64,000 bases of DNA, taken from Undaria pinnatifida. Lineage: Eukaryota > Sar > Phaeophyceae > Laminariales > Alariaceae. The position numbers and the translations under genes were made by a program. How positions within the stretch are numbered: the stretch's first letter is position 1; every line of letters begins with the position of its first letter. Location of the stretch: positions 2,461,706-2,525,705 of the forward strand of contig JABAKD010000021.1 in NCBI GenBank assembly GCA_012845835.1, read 5' to 3'. Positions 1 through 9,850 of the stretch are shown one piece after another. A model generated the notes under the pieces. That model worked only from the letters and a program-made list of their open reading frames with translations. It made no database searches and had not been told where the DNA came from.

Positions 1-879
1 AGTGAAAATCACTGAAATGCGTGTGTTCATCTTTCCAAAGCAAGTGTGCGACAAGCTAATTGCTTCCATTTAAGTAAGAGGACAATTGCATTCAAAAACT
101 TCCTGTTCCGTGGCTTGCCTCCATGTCGTGGAGAAGACAGCAGTGTGAGTAAATCGCGATGCACACCACTAAACATACATACGCAGTCGTACGGTTCTGC
201 CATAAACCCTCCCATACACACAAAACAGTGAGAAGCTGCACAGTAGGAGAGCCGGAATATCCGTATACCAGTATCTGAAACCGTATCACCACGAATAGCC
301 CCCTTCTCAGCGCCCAAGATAGGATAGGTCCCAAACGACAAGACACAGGTGACCAGGTGAAGCGGCACATCCCACTTCCAAACCGAAAGGCTGTCGGGAG
401 TTTAAGACGGCAATCCTAAATCCCACCATCAGTAACTGCTAAGATAGAACGGCCATCTGGAGACCAATATTGTTCCAATGGAATCCTGCCCTGATAGTGT
501 CTTCCAACTTGAGCTTGTGCAGTGTATCGTTCCAACCGGTGCCCCTCTTCACTGTTTACCTTGTCGGTTCAATGTATTGAATGATGTGGCTCGTGCACGC
601 TCTCCACCGAATAATCGCAGGAGTTCGACGGCGATCCCAACACCCAGTGTCATTGTTTCAAGTCCAACACATATCTTGCTTGTGAAATTTTTACGGTAAC
701 TACGGGAGGGAAAAACCAAACTAACCAGAATCTTCAGGGAAAACCTTCCAAAAAATAACACCGTCTTTGTTGACATAACATCCATCGCCCGGAACATGGG
801 TCGACGCCGCGGCTGACCATCACACAGTTCCCCATTCCAGCATCCGAACACACACGCAAGTCGACTATGCTAAGTTATA
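1..879. other. No gene recognised
   Basis: Only short overlapping open frames on both strands, with no recognisable domain, splice-site pair or repeat arm. I see nothing that can be named here. Confidence 0.5.
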
Positions 880-1135
880 GAGGACACACAGAGTGCCCCC
901 TGCAGATCTTTCAATGGAGCAGGTCCTCAGAGAGTACTCACTTCATTTTCCTTCGTAGAGACGTTGCTTTATTCGATTCCACCAGAGACCCGGATAGCTT
1001 CTGAGGTCGGAGGCACGCGCCTCCGATCTATTTCCTTATTATCCCGAATATAAAACGACAACCTTATCAAACGAAACCCATCCAAATGATCTCAAATTCG
1101 AATAATTACAGGCCTTTCGAAGCCGTATCTTAACA
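880..1135 (+). repeat. Dispersed repeat family F3, end segment (copy 1)
   Basis: About 250 bp closely matching 11,925-12,190: a shared cacagagtgccccctgcag start, a shared gagagtactcactt stretch, a shared gatagcttctgag block and a shared tail of about 60 bp ending near agccgtatcttaac. The first 100 bp also resembles the terminal arms of the element at 44,896-45,847. Non-coding. The three occurrences define a dispersed family; this copy looks truncated. Confidence 0.75.
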
Positions 1136-1189
1136 CTAGCCCACCCTGATGAGTCGCAAACGGAGAAATATGGGAGATTCGGGGAAACT

Positions 1190-1900
1190 CCGGTACTACG
1201 AACTAGACCATGAGTGGAAGATGTAGCTCCTCAAAACCCACTCCCACACCTCTAACCGTCTGGCTATGGAGCCAGGAACACGCGAAGAAAAGCAGTAGAA
1301 AGAAACGAAGACCCTACAACAAGGCATAAGTAACCCATCAAAAATCTGCCGCGTGCCACCGGTGTGGCGGGGGGGGGGGCAGAAAAGGCTATAATACCTT
1401 CCGCATGCTGCCGGTGTGGCGGGGGGGGACAAGAAAGGCTCTACGGCAAACCAACTACGGAAAAGGTGCCATGGCGAGGCAAGCCCTCGTCGATATGGAG
1501 GGGAGCACAGGCGCTAACACAAGAGAGAAGTCATACAAAAAACCTCCCGCGGGCCATCGGCGCGGCGGGGGGTTAGACCAGAAAACGACAAATACCCGGG
1601 ATGGAACGTGGCAACACCTACAGCCCTGCTAGGGGGGGAAGTACCTAGTCGAAAAACCAAAGTAGAACAAATACAATACACAAAATATAAAAGATGACAC
1701 ACAGACCAATACATAGCCCTGTACCACGTTACGCGCGAACAGGATACCCTGGTCGCCCCCCGGCTCTGGGCTGAGGAGGGCGTCGGCAGGGCGAAATTGA
1801 ACAATGACGGAAAGGCTACAGCCCTGCGCCTCAGATAGAGGCGTTCTATCCGAACCCTGACCCACCACATAGCAGAGGGTTCGGCAGAAAAAAAGAAAAA
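1190..1900 (-). repeat. Repeat family F3, degenerate internal segment (inverted)
   Basis: The reverse complement of 1,190-1,330 resembles 45,290-45,440 (shared motif tagccag, then gtgtgggagtggg, then gaggag). The reverse complement of 1,740-1,800 resembles 44,750-44,800 (shared cgccctgccgacgccctc). Between them are three short G-tract repeats of the form ccggtgtggcgggggg followed by an agaaaaggct-like tail, at about 1,355, 1,405 and 1,555. I read this as a rearranged F3 copy. No coding function is apparent. Confidence 0.5.
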
Positions 1901-2049
1901 AAATGGAAATAACCGCCCTAAAACCCAACGAAGACCGTCAGAGCACTACGAACAACCCAAAGACAAAGACTCAAAACTCATAACCCCAAAATTCGAAGAA
2001 CTATCGAGAGGCGGTGGTGGCTTAGAAGTCAACTGGCCACGGCCGCGCG

Positions 2050-3170
2050 TCGAGATTCGTCTACGTTACGTTGGATTCCCCGAGGAAACGCACTGGCGAT
2101 GTGAGCTTGCAAGCACCAAGAGCCTCGTACGGCTCCCGTCGAAGTCGTGTGGCGCGCCGGGGGAAGAGGAAGCTTAGTCGGTCCCGGGTCGTCCAGAAAG
2201 CAGACCAGGTATACCTTGTCCTCGGTAGTGCTCGCGCTGATTTTTCCAAGCCATCATAACCCATCGTCTCCCGTGTACCAAAAGTGAGCTTCCATATGGA
2301 GTACTGTGTCGTGGTAGCGACGGAGCCAATCGGCGCCGGGAAGACAGGCGTAGCCCGTCGCTAGGAAACGTTCCCCGTTGTTGCGGGAGAGCTCACGCTG
2401 TGCCGCCCCGATCCGCATTCGACGGTAGAGGTGGTTGGTTTGGCGGTGCTGGTCCGGGATTCCGGCCCAATAACGAACGATGTGGGAGCGGGAGAGGTGG
2501 AGGTCCATTTTCCGCTCCCAGGTAAGGTTCGGAGAGTCCAGCCTAATGCGTCTTGCATAGCACCGCGATGATGCCACCTCGCCCCCTTACCGACTGATGA
2601 CCAGTGATCTGCTCGACCTCCAGCCGTTGGAGGGGAGTCGAAACGTTGTATTGAGTGACGTGGTACGGCGGGGACTACTTGGAACAATTGTTGAGCACGT
2701 ACTGCATCAGCCCCACCGGTAGGTACTTGGGCATGTCCCCACTGTCGTGGCGGTTGGCGCAGGGTTTGAAGCGCTCGGTTGTCACACACCGACGAGCGTC
2801 CGAGCCGGGCAGGTCGGAAGGAAATCCAAACAGAGGGGGTTGCTCCCGAGCGGCGAACCGTCCGGGGTCTCGGCGGCGGAGCAGGGGCCGACATGCCAGA
2901 ATTTTGGACGTGCCCGTCCAGTTAAGCGCGAGTTTGGCCTTGAGTACCTTGGCGTCGGTGTTCTCCTTCACACCCTGGGGGATGGTACAGGCAGTGTCGG
3001 GTTACGGACGAGTAGGCCGATGTCGTCATCGATCGTATGTTTTCGAACCTCATCCGCCAGCTCCTTGATGTGTGGGAGGAATGGGCGCTTCTGCGAGAGG
3101 TAGCACGCCAAACGTCGGGCGGCAGGACGGATGGCCGGCCGATAGAGACGTAACGCATGTCGCGGCACGT
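2050..3170 (-). pseudogene. Ty3/Gypsy-like integrase C-terminal region with chromodomain (decayed)
   Basis: Minus-strand reading, split over at least three frames. From 3,168 downward come IKELADEVRKHTIDDDIG, then NTDAKVLKAKLALNWTG, which has the look of the integrase GPF/Y-type linker (LNWTGPxKIL style). The peptide PKYLPVGLMQYVLNN follows at about 2,700. A chromodomain-like stretch then starts near LQRLEVEQITGHQ (about 2,640) and runs to SRSHIVRYWAG (about 2,455); it holds the characteristic acidic start, a hydrophobic core and a TH-xxGLSEP segment corresponding to the WKG/ATWE region. It is interrupted by an in-frame TAG and a frameshift. Downstream, HFWYTGDDGLWW (about 2,260-2,290) begins a Tudor/Agenet-like patch. 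In intact chromoviruses this part tethers the integrase to modified chromatin. Here it cannot be made as one protein. The family call rests on motif memory, not on a search. Confidence 0.6.
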
Positions 3171-3488
3171 CGGCTCAGCGCGGAGTTCTCGCTTCCAATC
3201 GTCACGTCAATAACGCGCGACGGAATCAGCGAACCGCAATTCAGCAGTGTCGCCAAAGGTGTCCGACCTTGTATATGCAGTCGGCGTGTCACCAGAAGGC
3301 GTGAGCCGCAAGAGAGGAGTTCCCATATAGGCTCTGCGTGGTCGTGGTCGGACGGTAGTGGACGGGCGAGTCTGCAAGAGCAGGGGTAGCGGCGGCGGGT
3401 CGAGCCGGCCACGGCCGTGGGACTCGCGGCGGGGTTGTACCTCATCTGGAAGATGGCCGAGGGGCCCCGCCGGGCCCGAATCCATCAT

Positions 3489-4223
3489 CTACAGCGGGGG
3501 TGCACAACCCGTTGTTGTCGCCGTTCGTCTGTGCGTCGTCGAACTCCGGAATAGATAGGGCGGATGTGCGATGGGCGTCGCTGTAGCCAGGTCTTCTGCG
3601 GAGCCTGTGCCGCCCTCAATGTGTATGGCGAAAACCGAAGCGAAAACGGTGTCAGCGGCACGCGAAATCAACCTGCGACCGGTACAGCTTTCGGTAGTGG
3701 CGACGGAGAAAGAAACACGAGCGACAAATCTCCCCGGGGAAGCAGAAAGGCTGTCAATCCTTATACGTGGCTCGTGTGTGCGAAAATCGTGAAATGGGTT
3801 AGAGGTGAGAGGGAGCCCACCCAAGGCATCACGTTTAGTGCGGGGCACGAGCCCACGCAAGACAGTGCTTTCGGCGAGGGGATCGAGTCCAACCAAAGCA
3901 GTGCTTTCGGTGTGGGGTACGAGCCTACCCGAGACAGTGTTTTCGGCGAGGGGCGCGAGCCCACCCAAACCTACCGCTAGGATCGGCGAGGAGGGAGCGC
4001 GCAGCCCGCTGGTCCGTAGGAGGTATATACCGCTATCCCCAACGGGGTTGGGGCTTGTCAAACCCGCGAGGTTGAAGTTTGTCAAGCTACTGCGGTCGTA
4101 CTCCGGTGCAGGCTCTGGAAAATGGGTCGGAAAAATCGGCAATGCCGTTGGCGCTGCCTTTGCGGTACTCGAGTGTGCAGTCGAACGCGGTGACGAACTC
4201 AAGCTACCGCTGGACTCGTTCAT
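3489..4223 (-). CDS. Unrecognised 244-codon ORF with 12-residue tandem repeats
   Basis: Open minus-strand frame of 244 residues, rich in Ser, Thr, Pro, Ala and Arg. Its middle holds about four copies of a 12-residue repeat of the type LVPxTESTALVG / LDPLAESTVLRG. I recognise no enzyme motif. It lies between the integrase tail and the Gag-like region, where a Gypsy element should have protease, RT and RNase H; none of their hallmarks (DSG/DTG, YxDD, RNase H acidic residues) is visible. It may be a diverged linker of the element, or an accident of repeat expansion. Confidence 0.2.
   Translation of the reverse strand: MNESSGSLSSSPRSTAHSSTAKAAPTALPIFPTHFPEPAPEYDRSSLTNFNLAGLTSPNPVGDSGIYLLRTSGLRAPSSPILAVGLGGLAPLAENTVSGRLVPHTESTALVGLDPLAESTVLRGLVPRTKRDALGGLPLTSNPFHDFRTHEPRIRIDSLSASPGRFVARVSFSVATTESCTGRRLISRAADTVFASVFAIHIEGGTGSAEDLATATPIAHPPYLFRSSTTHRRTATTTGCAPPL
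3813..3980. repeat. 36-bp tandem repeat, about 4 units
   Basis: The anchor gagcc(c/t)a recurs at 3,813, 3,849, 3,885 (as gagtcca), 3,921 and 3,957, an exact 36-bp spacing. The units share cagtg(c/t)tttcgg and are about 80% alike. A 36-bp period keeps the reading frame on either strand (12 residues per unit). Confidence 0.85.
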
Positions 4224-4229
4224 TACCCA

Positions 4230-4767
4230 CTATGCCAATGCTCTCCTGCGTCTTGTGGACGCAGGATATGCGGAACTCTGTTCCTCACAGTACCCGCGGA
4301 GGCGTTTGGGAGCATAAGCAATGCTGCCGGTCCCCAGATCTAGAGGAGTCCAGTGCCCCTCCGAGTCAAGCGATAATCGACTGATATACGCAATTTTCAT
4401 AGTGAACGAAACGTCATCCAGCGTCACAGTACCCTCGACAAAACATAGGCCGTGTTCTGACAGCGCAAGGTCAGGGCCGACGCCAGAAGCTACATCCAAA
4501 CCTCCACGGCTTTCAATTAGCCAACGCGCCCGAGAAATAGGTCGGAAACGCCGAAGGGGAAGCTTTGTGATCGCTGGCCGCTGTTAATGGCCCGGTCGCG
4601 GCGGGGACGAGATTTCTTGCATTTGAAGTGCGGGTGCGGAGCCGACTAGGGGAGGCCCAGTACGCCGACCCGGTCTCGTTGTCACGAATAGCTTCACGAA
4701 CAGAAGAAAGTGCCTCACCGAGCAAGTTTTCCCTCTCCACTTGCATGGGATATTGGCCCTGGGACAA
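4230..4767 (-). other. Degenerate coding-like stretch, function unknown
   Basis: Minus-strand frames at 4,230-4,499 (DVASGVGPDLALSEHG, then CFVEGTVTLDDVSFTMKIAY) and 4,513-4,767 read like eroded protein sequence in the direction of the flanking Gypsy remnants. I could not place it in a known retroelement domain. Confidence 0.2.
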
Positions 4768-5189
4768 TCCGCCCGGAGACCAATGCCCTACACTGGGTCC
4801 AGAGGGCTGGACTCAGTCAGGAGCTTGTTGTCAGAGAAAAAAGGAATTTTTATGGCTGGATTCTGCGTAAATTGGCGTAGGTGCCAGATAGCATGACGGT
4901 TTGCTTGTTTCTGTCCCCAACACAGGAGTCAAATTTGCGCACGCCTCGACCGATGCGTTTGCGTGTGCTTGGACTAGGCGACGACATAATGAGCCCCACT
5001 GCTCGATGGTCTTGGAAAAGCTTGGTCTTTTGGGCCATCATGTACTGCTCCGCTCAAAAACATGGCACGTCGTCCACGGCACAGGACGAAGGGGACCACG
5101 ATGGAAAATATTATGGGGGCTGCCGGAATAACACCACTTTGTCTGTAGAGTATTCGAGTGAAGGGTCAAAATCCGTGTTGGAACTTGGG

Positions 5190-5740
5190 CCTGCAATGTC
5201 CCCGTCCGGGAACACCAGGCCTCGGGAGGACGACGCGAAAACGAACCCGTGGTTTCTTGCCTCGGGTCTTGCTTCGCTCGGTGGCGGAAAAGCGCGAGAA
5301 TCCGCTCTAACTGCGTCTGAAAAATGGCAAAACCTTCGGTGCCGACCCGTCGTAGCCTCGTTGGACATTTGTGCGTCTGCAATGTCCCCTTTTGGGAACA
5401 CCAATCCTCGGCTCTTTGGGCCTGTAGTGTCCCCTTGCGGGAGCACCAGGCCTCGGGAGCAAGATGCAAGTCCGAACCTGGGGTTTCTCGTTCTCCTCAC
5501 TCGCTGGCGGAGACTCGAAAGAAGCCGCCCTCGCTGCATCCGGAAAAGAGTCCAACACCGACGGTGCCAACCCGTCGGTAGCCTTGTTGGGCATTTGGGT
5601 ATGCAATGCCCCCCTCTGGGAACACCAGTCCTGGTCTCTTTGGGCCTGTAGTGTCCTCCTCAGGAACACCAGGTCCCGGGAGCACGACGCAAATCCGAAC
5701 CCATGGTTTCTCGCGTCGTGGTCTCTTCGCTCTTTGGCGT
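5190..5740. repeat. Tandem repeat of about 231/223 bp, 2.3 units
   Basis: The anchor caccagg followed by cctcggga or tcccggga occurs at 5,213, 5,444 and 5,667, giving periods of 231 and 223 bp. Each unit also contains smaller internal echoes of the form gcaatgtcccc...gggaacacca. Minus-strand frames through it give repeated peptides such as SRGLVFPKGDIAGP. The unequal periods shift the frame between units. Confidence 0.8.
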
Positions 5741-6570
5741 ATAATCGGGTGAAAACTGTTCTACCTAAGCCCGAAGGGGCAGGGGCTCTGAGCTGTTTCT
5801 GCTTGACGGTAGGCGCAATTACTCCGTAAAATTACAGGAATAGCGTCCAGCTGATCGAGCTGGAGGCCGTGGCATCACCACTGGCCCGTCGCGCAGTGTC
5901 GGATCTTCATCCTGTGCCACTGGGGCAGACGTAGCCTGAAAGACGTGGGTTAGCTTGTTAAAAGACGAAGTAGGGTCCGGAGACCTGTGGGCGTCTCCTG
6001 AAGCGGGGCTTGGGCAAGGCAAAAATATTTTTACCTGAGGAGGCTCTTTTCCGTTGTGTCTCTTGGAGAAGGGAGACGAGGTAGCTCATCTTGTTGACTC
6101 CTCCTTGACGGAAAGAAAGACAAAGCGCCCGTTGTTATCGCGAGCAAACACCGAACCGAGCCTCGCCAAACGATCTCGGGGTTTTAGTGTTGGCCTTCCC
6201 ACATCTCAAATCGACCGCCACCTCGTGGTGAGAAAATAATGTTTCGAGGGTCGACTGTTCCACACCTCAAACCGACCGCCACCGCCTGGTCAGGGAGAAG
6301 GGGGGATGAACACATACGCGTAAAAAGGCGACGCGCCGTCACATCAGCTAAATTGCTGCGCGACGCGTGCCTGGGGGGGGAGCGCAAAACGCAGGCTCCC
6401 GTGCCATGGTTGATGGGGGCGGCGTTTGGAGCGCGTACTCCTGTTGCTTAGTTTATGCCGCGGCTGAGGAAAACGGCGCTGAAAGCGTGGTTCCCGTCGC
6501 CGAACTCATACCATGTCCGAAGGAAACGTCGCTGGAAGCGCGCGTTCTTGCCGTCGAAAAAATGAAAGAG
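5741..6570. other. No gene recognised
   Basis: About 830 bp between the 5.2-5.7 kb tandem repeat and the Gag-like region. No domain is recognisable on either strand. Two short look-alike segments around 6,170 and 6,240 share a cacctcaaaccgaccgccacc-like sequence, a minor local duplication. Confidence 0.4.
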
Positions 6571-7330
6571 TTATAAAATTACCTGGCTGGAGGAAACCAC
6601 GCTTGAAGCGCTAGTTTCCGCCGCCTGTACTACGCCGTGAGAACCATCCGTAGACGGCGAAGGAGCCCGTTGGCACTTGACAGAGGCATTCTGTGCTGCT
6701 TGACCGGATAGGCTAGCAACAGAACACGAGCATCTTCTGAAACCAAAATAGGTAACCGCCGACAATGTTGTCGACGGTGCCGTACCGACGTCGAGCTGTC
6801 GATTGCTGTTTCAGAATGTGCCAGGTTGGCGCGCAAGTGTATTTTCGCCCGGGTTGTGGGCGGCTCCAAAGGGCATTCGAGGAGCAGGAGTGGAGGCAAA
6901 ATAGGCGGGCGAGCGTAGGGTACCACCATGGTGACCCGACGTGTATGTGGTATCGTTGTTACTGTTTACCTGGCCCTGATCCTGATGGTACGCTCGCGAT
7001 CGACCTGAAAGATGGCGTCGATTTGTTTTGTGGGTGTTCGGGCGAGATGATTTATTTTCTCGGCGGTAGCAGACCATGCGTGTTTGTCAACGTCGGTGTG
7101 CGTCATCGTGGCCAAGTAAACCAAGTTCAGGGTTCAAGTAGCCACTCGCATTAATGAAAGGATGCCTACAATGCTTGAAGAAATGGTTGTCTTCGCGGCA
7201 GTTGAGGCAAAGCCCGCGGTTTTCTCGGAGGGCATCAGCGCGAGGTAAAAGGAGGCCGCTCCTACGGGGAGGGTCGTCTGTCTTGAACGAGGCCTTAACG
7301 GCGAAATCGTCTGCATAATGACGCTCGTCT
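6571..7330 (-). pseudogene. Retroelement nucleocapsid-like region with CCHC zinc knuckle (decayed)
   Basis: The reverse-strand translation at about 7,150-7,260 reads LRENRGLCLNCREDNHFF followed by KHC, a C-x2-C-x4-H-x4-C zinc knuckle typical of retrotransposon Gag/nucleocapsid, with the RGLCLNC lead-in common in Ty3/Gypsy Gag. It lies just downstream of the Gag-like ORF at 7,336-8,076. The frame after the knuckle degrades into short ORFs (6,811-7,077; 6,571-6,765) without further motifs. In an intact element the knuckle binds genomic RNA for packaging. Confidence 0.6.
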
Positions 7331-7335
7331 AGTGG

Positions 7336-8076
7336 TCAGCAGTTCGATGTGTGGTCAAGCCAAGGGTCAGATGAATCATCGATGGGCATGACAGTTGAAT
7401 GATGGCTCGATCCCGTCTGCCACGAAAGCGACTGGGACGGCAACCGGCCCTGGCTGCGCCCATGATCGGCGGGCCGGGGCCCCGACGGGGCGGATGACCG
7501 CGCTCCCGTCGAAGAAACAGGGAGAGAAAAAAATGTTTCGCCTTCGAAGGCAAGTGTCATATTATGAGCTTGGCCACTAAAACCCCGCCACATAGCGTCT
7601 AATGAGGCGTATGGCCGCGGGTCCGTTGCTTTCGAACCAGGGTACAACGCAGGCGGGAGAGCCGGAAATTGCTCATTCGCCGCCACCCGAACCACCTCCG
7701 ACACCACATCCGTCCCCGCAGACAAAACACGCTCACTCCCCGTAGCGGTCGGCACAAGTACGCGAAACAACCGACTGAAATCAGAAAAAGGCATGCCGTT
7801 ACACATTTCGAAAGTATGCAACTTAGTGTAGACCTCCTCCGCGTCAACCCCGTCGAATTGCGTCATCAGCAGGCGCAATAGGAGGGTGAAAGCCTCAGGC
7901 CCAGATGCTCCTCCTGCACTGTCTCTTGACACCTCTTGCCTGCTACTACGTTCACCTCGCTGTGGTCCGTGGTCGAGGACGAAGACGAGCGGGAGGAGGT
8001 TGACGAGCCGTCTAACGCTGGACGTCCTCTCGCGCCATTCCTCCGCCCTCCGTTGCCTCCGCCAGAGCTGCGACAA
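7336..8076 (-). CDS. Gag-like ORF of a Ty3/Gypsy-type retroelement
   Basis: 246-codon open frame. Its centre (TLLLRLLMTQFDGVDAEE, then a VYTKLHTFEM region, then FSDFSRLFRVLV) is predicted helical, like a retrotransposon capsid domain. The C-terminal part becomes Ser/Pro/Gln-rich (SGARSSAPSGPRP type), as Gag linkers before the zinc knuckle often do. The knuckle follows in the same direction about 75 bp past the end of this frame. The N-terminus probably lies further upstream, in the broken frames at 8,012-9,236, so the start at 8,076 is arbitrary. The Gag role is inferred from this arrangement, not from a specific sequence match. Confidence 0.45.
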   Translation of the reverse strand: MSQLWRRQRRAEEWRERTSSVRRLVNLLPLVFVLDHGPQRGERSSRQEVSRDSAGGASGPEAFTLLLRLLMTQFDGVDAEEVYTKLHTFEMCNGMPFSDFSRLFRVLVPTATGSERVLSAGTDVVSEVVRVAANEQFPALPPALYPGSKATDPRPYASLDAMWRGFSGQAHNMTLAFEGETFFSLPVSSTGARSSAPSGPRPADHGRSQGRLPSQSLSWQTGSSHHSTVMPIDDSSDPWLDHTSNC

Positions 8077-9236
8077 ACTGCCCCGGTTGTTGGACCAGAG
8101 TTGCCCCCTCGGCGGCGCCCTCAGCTATACCAGCACCCGATGCGACTTCCCCGTCTCCACCATCGCTGTCACTCCCGCGGCGGTGGTGGTGGTCGCCACC
8201 GTCACCATTTTTGCCGCCATCCCCATGGTTGCGGTCCCCGCGGTCGCGAGTGTCGCTGCGTCGCTGCTTCCCCCGGTTTCGTTCTGCCAACTCGTCCTCC
8301 GGGGTTCGGCCAAAAGACGGGGTCGGGGTCTCGGCGTGGGCTATCATCAGGGCCTTGACGAGGTCAAGGGTCGTGCCGGCTCTCGTCTGTCCAGCATAGG
8401 GCCGTACAATCCACGCGAGTCCAAGCCGCTTCAACTGAAAGGACGTCCGCCTGCCGCGACGCCGGCCTCTCTGCCGAGAGGAAGGCGCAGGCCGTTTCCA
8501 CCACCGGGGTCGCCAACGCTGAGGAGAAGTCTACACTGGTGCAGACGCCATGCGCGCGACCCATGCCCTTGAAGAAGGCGTCGTTTCCGGGTCGGGGTCG
8601 CTGGGATGCGACACCCTGCGGGCGCGACGAAGGCGAGGGCGCCGTGTTAGCTCCCGCCGCAGCCGACGCAACTAATTAGGCGAGGATTTGTTTCTCTTCG
8701 CTACCAGGGACGCCTCCCGCGAAGCGGTCTTCGCCCGCTCGATATCTTTGCCAAACCGACGTCGGAGTGCAATCTTCTGGTTAAGTCGTCGAGCGCCCGC
8801 TGGGCCCACCCCGCCGCAGATGCCAAGTCCAAGGGGCGGCAAGGGCGCCCCGGTCCCGGGAGCTCTGGGGGTAGCGCTCTGTCGAGCGCGGAGAGCGCAC
8901 GTTGCGGCGGTGGTGCCCTGCCGAACGCGGGGGGGGCAGCTGGTGGCGCTCCCCCGGGGCTGGCGAGGGCTGGCGTCGAGACGCCCCCGAGTCCGGTGGG
9001 GGTTGTTCCATCTTCTCCTTTGCGCGAACCGCCGAGTGGACCCTCTTGGTTGGTGGGTCCGGGTGGAAGTATGGTGTTCCGTTTTCTGTCTCGTCACCGG
9101 AACACACCTCCGGTGCCCCCCCCCGTCTCGAGTCGCGAGATCTCGAGCGAGCTCTTCCTGTCTCGTGGGCATCCAGGTTGGGGTGGGTGGAAGACCTCAG
9201 CCTGCCCGAGTAGCCCGCTTCCTCACTGGTAGACAT
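8012..9236 (-). pseudogene. Probable N-terminal part of the Gag-like gene (broken frames)
   Basis: Consecutive minus-strand frames (8,781-9,236; 8,672-9,172; 8,364-8,564; 8,012-8,434) have low-complexity, charged composition: an Arg/Pro-rich part, then a Gly/Asp/His-rich run (GDRNHGDGGKNGDGGDHHH). Such disordered leaders are common ahead of Gag capsid domains. The frames do not join without indels. The long antisense frame at 8,688-9,341 on the plus strand has no recognisable domain and is probably a GC-rich shadow. Confidence 0.3.
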
Positions 9237-9424
9237 GTTGCTTGTTGCCTCTATGGAAGGCAGCGAGGGGAGGGGGTGTGGGGGAAGGTGACGGTATGGG
9301 AACGACGCACAGATATATTGTTGTGGTGTCCCTGCTGCTAGTAGCGGTATATCTGTGTTTCAGCAAACAGAAAGACATGGGCCTCCGCTCCGTCTAATCG
9401 GCGGACAAGGTCAGTACAACGCTT

Positions 9425-9850
9425 GAAGAAAGCAGTTTCCTCACCGACCGGACTAAATAGGGATGGTCGCGCCTACACAGTAGTGCTGCTCGCTGCTGTG
9501 CATATAGGTACCGACAATACCAACCGCACAAAGATAGGGAGTATACCCCCCGAACAAGGTAGTTTCTCCACCGTCCGCACTATAGGGGGACCATCGAGCC
9601 TGCAGTAGTGCTGATTGCTGTAGTATCACTGCTGTGTTAACAGGTAACTGCAATTCCAACTGCACCAAGATGGGTAGTAAGGCGTACGAAGAAGGCAGTT
9701 CCCCCACCGACTGCACTATAGAGGGGCGGTCGAGCTTACAGTAGTGCTGATTGCTGCAAGTAGCTCCTGTGACTACGGGTGACGACAACACCAACCGCCT
9801 TAAAAAGGGTAGTATAATACCAAGACCAGCTGAAGAAAAGGTGTGTACGT
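9425..9850. repeat. Degenerate tandem repeat, 125-136 bp units
   Basis: The anchor cagtagtgctg recurs at 9,478, 9,603 and 9,739. Each unit also carries a ccaccg(a/t)c(t/c)gcacta motif upstream and an accaaccgc-type motif downstream. A weaker related unit is at 10,410-10,470 (cgaccgcactataaaggg). Non-coding. Confidence 0.75.

Noticed and set aside
8688-9341. 217-codon plus-strand ORF in the Gag-like region
   Set aside because: Antisense to low-complexity coding-like sequence. GC-rich composition alone keeps it open, and it has no domain.
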